A DNA stretch of 64,000 bases from Haberlea rhodopensis. Its lineage: Eukaryota > Streptophyta > Magnoliopsida > Lamiales > Gesneriaceae. The DNA lies in assembly GCA_907163345.1 (NCBI GenBank), contig CAJQUN010000040.1, positions 1,922,001 through 1,986,000 of the forward strand, given 5' to 3'. The stretch's first letter is position 1, and each line of letters begins with the position of its first letter. Made by a program: the position numbers and the translations under genes. Shown in pieces: positions 23,240 to 33,688 of this stretch. The notes under the pieces are model-generated. The model was given only the letters and a program-made list of their open reading frames with translations. It had not been told where the DNA came from and ran no database searches.

Positions 23240-24215
23240 CGAACAAGCTCGCTATCCCGAGCATAACCACTTAGGCAATTTTATGTTTAAACGTGGACCA
23301 ATCATCCCGACCCCACGAGTAAAGCGAACATGCTCGCTACCCCGAGCACAATAACATTGATAATTTTAAGTTTAAGCGTGGACCAATTATCCCGATCCTA
23401 CGGATAAACCGAACATTACTCTCTACCCCGAGCATAATCACTTAGTCCCATTTTAGGTTCAAATACAGACCAAACATCCCGATCCTGTATTTAACCCGCC
23501 AACAATGGACGATAATAAAACAAGCTCGCTACCCCGAGCACAATAACATGATATTTTTACGTTTAAACGTGGATCAAACATCCCGATCCCACGAGTAAAC
23601 GATGGTATTTTTAAGTTTAAACGTTGACCAAACATCCGATCCAACAAGTAAACCGATGGTATTTTTAAGTTTAAACGTTGACCAAACATCCCGATCCAAC
23701 GAGTAAACCGAACATTGCTCGCTACCCCGAGCATAATCACTTAGTCCCATTTTAGGTTCAAATACAGACCAAACATCCCGATCCTGTATTTAACCCGCCA
23801 ACAATGGACGATAATAAAACAAGCTCGCTACCCCGAGCACAATAGCATGATATTTTTACGTTTAAACGTGGATCAAACATCCCGATCCCATGAGTAAACG
23901 ATGGTATTTTTAAGTTTAAACGTTGACCAAACATCCCGATCCAACGAGTAAACCGAACATTGCTCGTTACCCCGAGCATAATCACTTAGTCCCATTTTAG
24001 GTTCAAATACAGACCAAACATCATGATCCTGTATTTAACCCGCCAACAATGGACGATAATAAAACAAGATCGCTACCCCGAGCACAATAACATGATATTT
24101 TTACATTTAAACGTGGATCAAACATCCCGATCCCACGAGTAAACGATGGTATTTTTAAGTTTAAACGTTGACCAAACATCCCGATCCAACGAGTAAACCG
24201 AACATTGTTTAATAA
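23240..24215. repeat. Tandem array, ~245-300 bp units
   Basis: Long units begin agtcccattttaggttcaaa at 23444, 23743 and 23988 (spacings 299 and 245). Each unit contains shorter internal repeats with the cores ccgagcataatcac, taaacgttgaccaaacatcc and cgatcccacgagtaaac. The array lies between the antisense ORF and pol, as in the gypsy element at the right end of the window. Confidence 0.88.
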
Positions 24216-24282
24216 GAGGAAATTTATTTAATTAAGAAATACATATGAGAACAGCAATGATAACTGAAATATTACAAAAATA

Positions 24283-26226
24283 ATTTCTTAAATTATGAAT
24301 GTTCCAAGGTCTCACCAGTTCTCGACCTTCATGATCTTCCAGCCTATATGCTCCTCTTCCGATCACTCCTCTTACTTTATAGGGCTTTCCCACTTGGGTG
24401 CTAACTTCTTTACTTCCCCATCAGGATTAATTCTTCGCAGCACTAGATCTCCAACCTGAAAAGCCCTCGGGCGAACCCTCCGATTGTAAGCATTGGTAAC
24501 CCTTATTTTGTATAATTCCATTTTAGCCAGGGCTCTTTCTCTCAACTCTGTAATCCCATCTAACTCCAACTTTCTCTTTTCTTCATTCTGATCGAGATTA
24601 TAGCTTTGTACCCGAAGAGATTCCACTCCAATTTCCACTGGTATGAGGGCCTCGGATCCATATACTAAACTGTAAGGAGCTTCTCCTGTAGATATCCGAG
24701 GAGTCGTTCGGTAAGCCCGTAAGACACCAGGTAATTCATTTACCCACTCCCCTCGAGCCCCTTCTAGTCTTGTCTTGTTCCCGTGCAATAAAATCCGATT
24801 AATCACTTCCGCTTGTCCATTTGCTTGAGGATAGGCTACTGAAGTAAAGACTTGTTTAATTTTCATATCTTTACACCACTCTTGTATTCTTCCTCCTTGA
24901 AACTGTCTTCCTTTGTTGGAAATTATTCTTCGGGGTATTCCGAACCGGCATACTATGTTTCTCCATAAGAATTTGATGACTTCTTCCTCAGTTATTTTGG
25001 CCAATGGCTCTGCTTCCACCCATTTAGTGAAGTATTCGACAGCTACTAGGAGAAATTTTCTCTGCCCTGTAGCGGGAGGAAACGGTCCAACAATATACAT
25101 TCCCCATTGGTCAAAGGGACAAGAAGTGATGCTGCTATTAAGGACTTCCGCAGGCACGTGGGACAAATATGCTCGTCTCTGGCAATTAATGCACTTTTTC
25201 ACAACTTCCTCAGCATCTTCCTTCATCATCGGCCAATAGTATCCAGCCCGAAGGGATTTCTGATATAGCATGTTAGTCCCCAAATGATTTCCGCAACATC
25301 CTTCGTGAATTTCCCTTAACAAATGTTCTCCTTCTTGCCTCGAGGCACATTGTAAAAAAGGAATTGAGAATCCTTTCTTGAACAACTTGCCTTCTATCAA
25401 CGCAAATCGGTTCCCCATCCTTTTGACTCGAGCAGCTTCCTTTGGGTCCGGAGGCATAATCTTTGTCTTCAAAAATTTAGTAATATGCTCTCGCCAATCA
25501 GATACAATACATTGCTCCAAATTCATGATGCTATTGATGGATATATGAGAGATCAAAAGATCTTGTACGAGCACATTCCTGTTCTTCCATTCGTGTAATG
25601 AACTAGCCAGTTTTGCTAACTCATCGGCACGAGTGTTCTCTTCACTTGGTACTTGCGTTAATTCCACCTCTTGAAATTGGGCCATCATTGCCTGAACATT
25701 TTCCACATACATTCTGAGTTTCTCAACTTTCACCTTATATACCCCATTCACTTGATGAACAACCAGCATTGAATCCATAAAAGCTTTTATCTTCCTAGCT
25801 CCAGCGTCCAATGCTATTCGGAAGCCCGAAATAATAGCTTCAAATTCTGCTTCATTGTTTGAGGAGGGAAACCCAAACTGGATGGCAACTCTGATTTCTT
25901 CCCCTTCGGGACTAATGAGTATGACACCTGCTCCACTTCCCAATCGGGTAGATGACCCGTCTACAAACAAATTCCACTCTTTTTCCTCCGGAGTATGAGT
26001 TACTTCCACTAGAAAATCTGACAGGGCTTGAGATTTGATTGTAGTTCGTGGTTGATAAGTAATATCAAACTCACTCAGCTCGGTGGCCCATTTTACCATC
26101 CTCCCTGATATCTCGGCTTTGGATAGAAGTCTACCCAAAGGAGTATTTGTTACTACCACGATAGGATGAGACAGGAAGTATGGCCGAAGTCTTCTCGCAG
26201 TAGTGACTAGAGCTACTAATAAATCC
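24283..26226 (-). pseudogene. gypsy RNase H and integrase, inactivated
   Basis: The main open frame is 24372-26159. It continues upstream to about 26226 in the first RNase H and, after a frameshift near 24390, downstream to about 24283 in the integrase tail. Domains are the end of a first RNase H, a second archaeal-type RNase H (FVDGSSTRLGSGAG to SNNEAEFEA), the integrase zinc finger (HEGCCGNH ... CINCQRR) and the integrase core. Of the three integrase acidic residues, the first is Tyr (WGMYIVGPF) and the second Asn (IISNKGRQF); only the Glu in NGQAEV is kept. The integrase should be inactive even without the truncation. Confidence 0.9.
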
Positions 26227-27099
26227 TAACCTGTTTTCTTTATTCATTATTAGGTGAACTCGTCGTCAGGAAAGGATGAAATTTCATGGAATGAGTAGTA
26301 GCAAAATGTTGCTTCATTTTTTATTTCTATCCTTTATGTCATGTTTCACGCTATTACGACATCAATATTAGTTGCTACAATTGTTGTAATGTTAGAAGTT
26401 AGGGGAGATATTATGGTGGACTTTGATGAAAAAAAGTTCATATCAAGTAAATATTCAGACAACCACATCTCTATAGTCGTCACACAACCATGTGATTCTA
26501 AAAACCCGTGTTCACCAACAATTATAAATAAACGTACTTCAGAAAATATTGTTTCGATGCATATACAAGTTTGATTAAAAATTATATGACTGTATTTATT
26601 AATTCTTTGAAAATAATCTAATAAAATTTGACTACAATATAATTAAATGAAGAATTTTTATTTTTATTTTTGATAGACCAACATAAGGATGAGCCGGTGA
26701 AGAAATTTTTTTTTTCACTCGTAGAAGAAATTCTTGCAGATCGTGATGCACCGGTGAAGAAGATGCACGCGGAACAAGAGCGAGTCGGCGGCGGCGGCAG
26801 AGGTGTGAGCTTCCGTAGCGGTGGTACTGATGGTGGTGGGAGGGATGAACCGAAGAATGTGGAAGAACAGGTGTTTTGATCCCAAGAGAATTTTGAAATT
26901 TGAAATGGGTTTGAAGTAACAATTTTGATTTTAAAGGTATTTTGGTCCAAAAAAGATGTCAATATCCTTAAGTTCAAAAAATGGACATAGATGAATTAAG
27001 TTCCCTCGAAAGAGAATTTATATGCACCATTATTTTTTTGCCAAATTTAGTTAAAAAGTTGTTTTAGAAGTGGAATCTTCATGCAATTTTATCTTTACA
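26227..27099. other. Spacer with a possible small ORF
   Basis: A 77-codon frame at 26341-26574 has a hydrophobic start and two cysteines (CDSKNPCS) but no family match. A GC-richer patch at 26740-26860 reads as low-complexity Gly/Arg. Neither is supported as a gene. Confidence 0.3.
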
Positions 27100-27246
27100 C
27101 ATACTTAAAGGACGATATTGACTAACACACTGGGGATTTGGTACCTTAGGTATTAGTATGATATGAGTCTGATTAAGAGCTCCATAAGAATTTCCATTAT
27201 TAAGTATGCCAAGACAAATATTAGTGATTGTAGGACCTAGCAAATT
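27100..27246 (-). pseudogene. LINE reverse transcriptase fragment
   Basis: The minus strand codes NQTHIILIPKVPNP followed by SQYRPLSMC. This matches the start of plant non-LTR reverse transcriptases (typically H-LI-LIPK ... -RPISLC). Only about 50 residues remain. It abuts the adaptor of CDKF;1 copy 3. Confidence 0.7.
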
Positions 27247-27297
27247 CATATTATTATCATAATTACAATCACAATAAAATAAAAATATTATTACAAC
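27247..27297 (+). repeat. Adaptor repeat upstream of CDKF;1 copy 3
   Basis: Nearly identical to 13721-13772, with the same core atcataattacaatcacaat and the same join to CDKF;1 exon 2. Confidence 0.75.
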
Positions 27298-28696
27298 AGA
27301 CAATGTGTCCCATGATGGAGCTGCTTCTTGTCTTGCCACATGCGCCACCAGTGATATTGAAGATCTTACCAGTATTCTTATTCTTACGAAGGCGAGGATG
27401 ATGGGAATGCCCCCCTTACATCTTGTGTTGGAACTCGATGGTTTAGAGCTCCCGAGCTACTTTACGGATCAACAAATTATGGGCTAGAGGTTGATCTCTG
27501 GTCGGTTGGATGTATTTTTCCAGAGTTTTTGACTTTGGAACAACTTTTTCCGGGAATTTCTGATATTGACCAGCTGGGTAAAATTATTAGTGTTTTAGGC
27601 AACATAACAGAAGAAGTTTGGCCCGGTTGTGAGGAACTTCCTGATTACAAAATAATTTCATTTGGGAAAGTAGAGAAGCCAATTGGTCTTGAATCTTCAA
27701 TGCGAAATCGATCTCCTGATGAAATTCTTCTTGTCAAAAAGCTGCTGTGTTTTGATCCTGTAAGTAGAGCTACTGCCATGGAATTGCTTCATGACAAATA
27801 CCTAAATGAAGAACCTTTACCTGTGCCATTATCTGATTTAAGGATCCCTCCGAAACAAGGGAATCAGAATGAGGACTTGTCTGTTGAATGGAACGACTAT
27901 AAAGATTTTGATTCAGATTCAGATTTCGATTATTTTGGCTCCTCAACCTTTACCACTACTGAGAATGGCTTCTCAATTGGGTTTTCTTGAATCGTGCAGC
28001 AATGGCTTATCTTGAAGTTTCTGATGCTTGAGCATTTTGGATTCTGAAAGTTTAAAAAACGATAGTTAGCCAAATATCGTACCCAGAACTTTCAAGAATT
28101 ATCTGGTTACTTTAATCTAGTTATTTATATTTTCTTGAGGTGTTAAAGTGAGTAGTCCATAGGAATCTACTTGGGATGCACTGAAACCTGAATTTTTTTT
28201 TTATTTATTGTTGTTTTAACATATATCAATCAATATGGAATGTCTTCATTTACTAATGTAAATTTTTTTTCCATTATCTTTTGCTTGCTTATTCTTTTCT
28301 TTCCCTTTTAACATTCTTGTAACTAGAGCTGATGTTTTTGGGGTGTCTAATTATGTTATGCTTCCGTTGGTGATTTTCGTGGCCTCTTTCTATTTTATCC
28401 CTCCGAGTGAGAAATCTTACTTAGTATGATGAAACCATAATGATTAAGCTTTAGGGGTCCTGTATATATATATTTATATATATCTGAAGACCTTGCAAGT
28501 ATTGAAGAATCCATGCAAGTATTGAAGAATAGGCCTTCTTAATATTGCTGGGTTTGCCTTGAAGAAGCTCCCAAAAAGTGTTAGGGGGTGTACATGAGCC
28601 GATTCTAAGGTCCACTCGAGAAACAAACATCTCGTTCTTAAAACTTGATTGAGCTGCTCGCGAGGGTAATCACAAAAAGCTTGACTGGCTTGCAAA
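27298..28696 (+). pseudogene. CDKF;1 exon 2 and 3' flank, copy 3
   Basis: Homologous to 7449-8850 of the intact gene and much better preserved than copy 2. A one-base loss near 27365 (EDLTSI in place of EDPYQY) shifts the early frame. The frame 27529-27990 then reads the kinase C-lobe through the normal end with few changes (for example LEQLFPG for LEPLFPG). It shares the 9-base deletion of copy 2. It keeps VGTRWFRAPE but lacks exon 1, ATP loop and catalytic loop, so it cannot be a kinase. The 3' flank is kept to the GACTGGCTTGCAA string at 28696. Confidence 0.93.
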
Positions 28697-28948
28697 ATTG
28701 ACTGGCATGATCAGTGGATGAGCTTCATAGTTTATAAAAAAAATTATGCAAATTTATAATTTATTATCTATAAATAAAATTATGAAAATTGTGAAATTTT
28801 TATGAAAATTGGAATGGTTAATAAACATTTTTGTTCAAATAAATAGAAAAAAGTGTCATACTTTTCATTGATACTTATAATCACAATTTATTATATCAGA
28901 TTAAACACAATATTAATAATAAGAACGATTCGACAAAAAAAAGTAATT

Positions 28949-28998
28949 CATACTGTCATCATAATTACACTCACAATAAAATAAAAATATTATTATTT
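28949..28998 (+). repeat. Third copy of the CDKF;1 adaptor repeat
   Basis: ttcatactgtcatcataatt and the following cacaataaaataaaaatatt match the adaptors at 13721 and 27247 with a few changes. No kinase sequence follows; DNA continues into a 30-bp tandem duplication. Confidence 0.65.
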
Positions 28999-29014
28999 AT
29001 CTAACATTATTTCA

Positions 29015-29075
29015 TATATTATACAATAACACTAATAATAACAATATATTATACAATAACACTAATAATAACAAT
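29015..29075. repeat. 30-bp tandem duplication
   Basis: Two identical copies of a unit containing tatacaataacactaataa. Confidence 0.85.
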
Positions 29076-29128
29076 ATAGCTTATTAATATTAGTATTCTT
29101 GACGCAACAATATTGTTCTTCTTTCCGA

Positions 29129-29620
29129 TTATCTAGGAAGTATATGTGGCCTTCCCAAGGAGGAGTTAGCGCCTATAAACCTCCGTGAATTCATCAGTAA
29201 CCAACGCCGAATATACAACCTGTGAAAAGGTAATTCTTCACTTTCCTCGACAAACTTCTGATAAACCATGTACAAACCTTCACTTGCTGACAGCAAGAAA
29301 CACAAAACATACAGAAAAGGCCGTACCGAATCATCGAAAAAGATCGACCCCAGTGACCCGACGGATAGATTACCTAAACACACCATCCAATGATGTGTAA
29401 AGGTGACGAGATTCGGTGAGAAATGGCGGAAAAAATATCTATGTTTCAGCCCATATGTGAAGTAATACAAGAGAGAGGTCACGACAACAACTCTCATTGT
29501 ACGAGGGTGAGTTTCAAATGGGGTTTTCGTAAAAGAATTCCCCTGATACTTTAACTGCAGAAGAGTGACCAGTACTGGGATGATGAAGGCAACACCCTCA
29601 TCAAGAAAAGTTATTGTTGT
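29129..29620 (-). pseudogene. 5'-truncated paralogue of membrane protein gene
   Basis: Minus-strand DNA related to the gene at 17230-17853. It matches from DEGVAFIIPVLVTLLQLKY through MRVVVVTSLLYYFTYG, FTHHWMVCLGNLSVGSLGS and DDSVRPFLYVLCFLLSAS to a terminal LPR. The first ~60 residues of the paralogue have no counterpart; a stop lies just upstream of the homologous part. An internal ATG (29497) could start a 122-residue protein, but this would lack the first membrane segment. It is best read as a truncated copy. Confidence 0.7.
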
Positions 29621-29639
29621 TGTGTTGTTAGGAATCTAT

Positions 29640-30130
29640 AACATTAAGAAGGAAAGATCACTGATTTGCTTATGCATTAACTAGTAATAAAGCCCGGAAC
29701 TTGAAAGATTAGAGGGAGAAGAGAATAAGAATGTGTTGTCAACAAAGTTGCCTTTCACTACTTTTGATAAGCAAATGTGTGTATTTATATGACTTACCAG
29801 GGAGGAGGATACCACAGTTCTCATGGGGTCGCTCTCAAGCATGTGAAGAAAGATTGTCATAAAATATTAAAAATTAGCCGTGAAGAAACTTACCTTCAGT
29901 GCAACCATTATTAGTTCATAATCATGAAAATTAAAAATCATATTTAAAAAGAGAAGAGAGGAGAAGATAATTCTCTACAGCGATGTCAAACATCATGATC
30001 GAAATCTGTCTCCTCGCTTCACCTAAGAGTTTTTCCATGTTTTTCGTAGACTTATTAATTCGTAAAATACAGGCTAATTTAATTAAATAATGTAAATTTA
30101 AAAAATAATTACAAAAATGAAGTGGATTTT
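29640..30130. other. Spacer
   Basis: No gene or element border recognised. Confidence 0.35.
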
Positions 30131-30149
30131 TTTTTTTTAAAGAATTAAC

Positions 30150-30735
30150 GTGAAACGCAGTTCACGTCTGCGTTTTTACTTAAAAAATAAAAAAAACTTC
30201 TGACACCAACAAAACCATCCATTCATTGCGCTTTTAGTTTAAAAAAAATTACAAAAACAAATTGCACAAAAACGCATCCAATGGATGCGTTTTTAGTGCA
30301 ATGATGGGTCTTTGGTCTTTTGACCGAGACCCATCAACAATTTTTGAAAAAAAATAAAATTTTAAAATATCCTTTTTTATGTCTTGAAAGGTAAAAAATG
30401 CAACATTTGTTTATTGGCTAATTTAATAAAAAATAGTCATTTTTTAAACAAATTTAAAAAATAATGATAATTTTTTTTTATCAAACTATGGTAAAACGCA
30501 CTCCAAGAATGCGTTTTTAAAAACGCATTCCGTTTTTAAAAATGCACTCCGGGAATGCGTTTTTAAAAACGCTTCCCGGAGCGTGTCTTTATTTATTTTT
30601 TCAAAAAAAAAATATGTAAGCTTTAAAATTTAGTTTCAATGTTAATATTTTGGGTTAAAAAATACAATGGGTCAAAGTAGGTACTTATGGCGGGTTTTTT
30701 TCAAAACGCATTCTTGGAATGCGTTTTTTTTAAAT
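30150..30735. repeat. Cluster of AAAACGCA/TGCGTTTT palindromes
   Basis: At least six short inverted repeats of AAAACGCA and TGCGTTTT with variable centres, at about 30152, 30268, 30492, 30519, 30545 and 30702. A separate palindrome (gggtctttggtcttttgacc...) is near 30305. A related one (cgcacg...cgtgcg) lies at 32660-32702. No coding potential. Confidence 0.7.
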
Positions 30736-30894
30736 ATGCAACCTTTTAAATTTAATATAACCTTTTAAATTTAGTTTCGATGTTTATTTTTTGTTTAAAA
30801 AATACAGTGGGTCACAGTGGTTACACAGGAGAGAATTATATTCTGTAGCCTAGAAAATCTTTTTGAGCGACTCAATACACAAAATATATCTTCT

Positions 30895-30985
30895 AATATA
30901 TCTACCAAATTATATTAATTTATCTACTAATATATTATATTAATTTATCTACTAATATATTATATTAATTTATCTACTAATATAT
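30895..30985. repeat. ~25-bp AT-rich tandem repeat, three copies
   Basis: tatattaatttatctactaa recurs three times in succession. Confidence 0.8.
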
Positions 30986-31569
30986 CTACAAAATTATACA
31001 CCAAATAAATATTCAAAAAACAAATTATACATCAATTTCACCAAATAACGATAATATTATCTAGGGGTGATCATCCAGTTAAATAGGTTAAGTCGGTTAA
31101 CCGATATTTTTAAAATCAAAACCGATATCGGTTAAATAGGTTATTATATATTTGTTAGTAACAATTTTGTCAAGTACGATCATGTGCTCTACTGGTGGCG
31201 GCTTTGCACCCATAACCCAGCATAACAAGTTTGAATAATATAAACTCATTATATTATGTTATACAAAATATTTAGATTTAATATAAATAATATGAATAAA
31301 TTTTTGCATAAATTTTTTAAAGCCATATATAAATATTTGATAATTAGAAGATTTGAATGTAAAATGAAATATTATTTATATTAAATCTAAATATTTTATA
31401 TAACACAATATAACATAATGTAAGTTTACATTATTCATATTAACTCTAAATATTTGTGTAACATTTGACTCGAGGTACAGATATTCAGAATGAGTTGTCC
31501 TGCTCGACACTAATAATAATAAGAATAATAATATCATCATCATCATCAACATCATCATTATAATTATTA

Positions 31570-31735
31570 TTTTGTCTGGGTTTTGCGCAACAATTTTGAC
31601 CATGCAGGGTGAGCATGATATTATTATTATTATTATTATTATTATTATCATTATTATTATTATTATTATTATTTTGTTTGGGTCTTGCACAACAATTTTG
31701 ACCATGCGGGGTGAGCATGATATTATTATTTATAA
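31570..31735. repeat. (ATT)n microsatellite between duplicated blocks
   Basis: Two ~55-bp blocks sharing caacaattttgaccatgc and gggtgagcatgatatt (31573-31625 and 31675-31730) enclose a long ATT run. Further AAT/ATC triplet runs lie at 31510-31570. Confidence 0.85.
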
Positions 31736-31759
31736 TGATTTAATTAGTCTTTGTTGACA

Positions 31760-33029
31760 TATTTGATTTAGTTTTTTCTTTTGTATTGATGTATATATAA
31801 GATGTAGATTCGGTGTATATAAAAATTTAATTGCCTACTAAAAATTGAAATAATTGGATTGCATGATTCCACACGAATTGATGTGGGCCCAGATAGTCCA
31901 ATGGTCTATGTCATATTTAGCAAACATTTATATAATTATTTCCATGATTTGATGTGTATTCACTTGGGAATTACGAAGAAAAACCTTAAAATTTGAAGTA
32001 AATATATTTTATCAGATGGTAAATAATTAAATACTCAAAATTTATTTTTTTTTCTCCTACAAATTGATGTTGTAGGCATTGATGGACACCAATAAAATAA
32101 ATGAGAAACTGAGAAAGGGAAACTTTTTAGAGCATTTATTATTCGAACAGAGAGATTGTTTATCACATGATTGAGTAAATCTGGTGAGATTACGATATCT
32201 AAAAGATAAAAAAAATTATTAATATAACAAAAAAAAAGTTGGCTTTTAATTTAATCTTTACTAGCCTCGTCAACTTGAATTAAATTATATAAACTTACAT
32301 CATGTTATATTATTTATATAAAAATATCTAAATTTAATGTAAATAATATATCATTACTCACATTAAAAAAATATTTCTAGTTAAAAAATTAATGCAAAAA
32401 TTTAAATTAGTTTTAATTTTAAAAAATTATCTTAAATCATAAACCAAATATATAAAAAATTTAAATAATCTAAAAAATAATACAATTTTTAAAAATTATA
32501 AACCAAATTAGAAAAAGGTCAAAAAATATCTCGATTATATATTTTGGATTGCCAAAAAAAAATTTCAAACAAAATATTTTTTTGAAAAAGATTATTATTA
32601 TTATTTTTTTGTTTACTAAACCAAATTAATATTCAAAAAAATAAGAAAAAAAAAAAAGAAACGCACGTTTCTTACAGAAACACACATGCTGTGCGTGCGT
32701 TTCACTATACAAAATTAAAAAAAATTATTTAACAATATTTTTGAAATTATTTTTTTAATTGGTATTATTTTTTTAAATTAGCCTAAAATACACTACTAAT
32801 AATTTATTTTTATTTGACCCGCATCCGTCCGCAGCTGCACCCGCGACCGCCCGAACCGTGCTGTTTTGTGTTTGTATTGTGCAGTTGTCTTTTAACAACA
32901 GCAAACCAAATATATTGGGTTGAATGATTTTTTTAATGTCCAAGTGCCCAAATCACCACATACACCCTATCAACGGGAAATGTTATTGCCAACAATTATT
33001 GTTGCTGCTAAAATAATTTTCATGGATAT
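31760..33029. other. AT-rich spacer
   Basis: No gene seen. A string at 31063 (taggggtgatcatcc) looks like one end of a hAT-type MITE and a GC-rich patch at 32820-32870 could be a distant partner, but no matching duplication was found. Confidence 0.35.
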
Positions 33030-33683
33030 TGATACCCCCTAAATAAGAAGACACCATTTGATGAGCCGACCTGACTCCACCGTGTATTACTTGACCTTCT
33101 TCAAAAGATCTCGTTTGTTCTTCCGCGCTCTTTGTTAGGCCCGATCTGTTTGGCCGACGTGTTTCACCTTAGCTGTTGTCCCTTCGCCAAACTTCTCGGC
33201 GACCTCTTTTGGAACCCGAGCTCATTGGCCGAGCTCTTCTTATTCCCTGCTTGATACGTGGCACAACAAGGAAACAGAGTCCCCTAAACTAGGCAAGTCC
33301 TAGATCCGCGGAGCAATATCTGAGATTTGATTGTATTCACAAGATCTTGATATATCTGGATAAGATTTGGATAAACATGGAATGAGTCCTTGTTGCATGA
33401 TAACTCTTGGATCTCTACCTATAAATACCAGGTTTGGGGTATCAACTCATGGATTCACAATAATATTACTTTACAAATATATATTTTCGCGTATCCTCCC
33501 GCCTGACTTGACCGTCGGAGGGGACACATCGGAAAACTTTCGGCCCCCTTTCTCACGTTTATTTCGTGATTTCAGGTGAGGATCCTAAGCGATATTGACT
33601 TTATTATTTGCGTTAAAGATACATGGAGGTATTGTTCATTTTCCATTGTTATCAGAAGATAGTCACACTTTTTGGTGATATCA
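33030..33683 (+). mobile_element. Solo LTR, gypsy family B
   Basis: Starts TGATACCCCC and ends GGTGATATCA. Perfect duplications gatat lie at 33025-33029 and 33684-33688. It shares termini, the TATA region (CCTATAAATACCAGGTTTGG) and the CGTCGGAGGGGAC block with the 5' LTR at 55967-56629. No internal region adjoins it. Confidence 0.9.
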
Positions 33684-33688
33684 GATAT

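Larger units (their letters stand above)
19842..26226 (-). mobile_element. Ty3/gypsy element, Tat-like, 5'-truncated
   Basis: A minus-strand element. From low to high coordinate it holds the 3' LTR (19842-20484), a polypurine tract (20485-20500 on the minus strand), an extra ORF on the plus strand (20819-22920), a tandem array (about 23240-24215), and integrase plus RNase H (24290-26226). It breaks off near 26226 in the first RNase H. Reverse transcriptase, protease, gag and 5' LTR are missing. Dual RNase H and an antisense extra ORF are features of the Tat lineage. Confidence 0.87.

Noticed and set aside
23459..23985. Two related minus-strand frames (93 and 75 codons)
   Set aside because: They are tandem array units read as protein; their similarity is that of the DNA repeat.
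23240..24215. CRISPR-like array
   Set aside because: Eukaryotic context; units are contiguous long repeats without unique spacers.
24913..25239. Plus-strand 108-codon frame
   Set aside because: Antisense shadow of the gypsy integrase frame.
31376..31757. Poly-Ile/Asn frames
   Set aside because: Translations of an ATT microsatellite.
31063..32870. hAT-type MITE starting taggggtgatcatcc
   Set aside because: No matching right terminus or 8-bp duplication was found.
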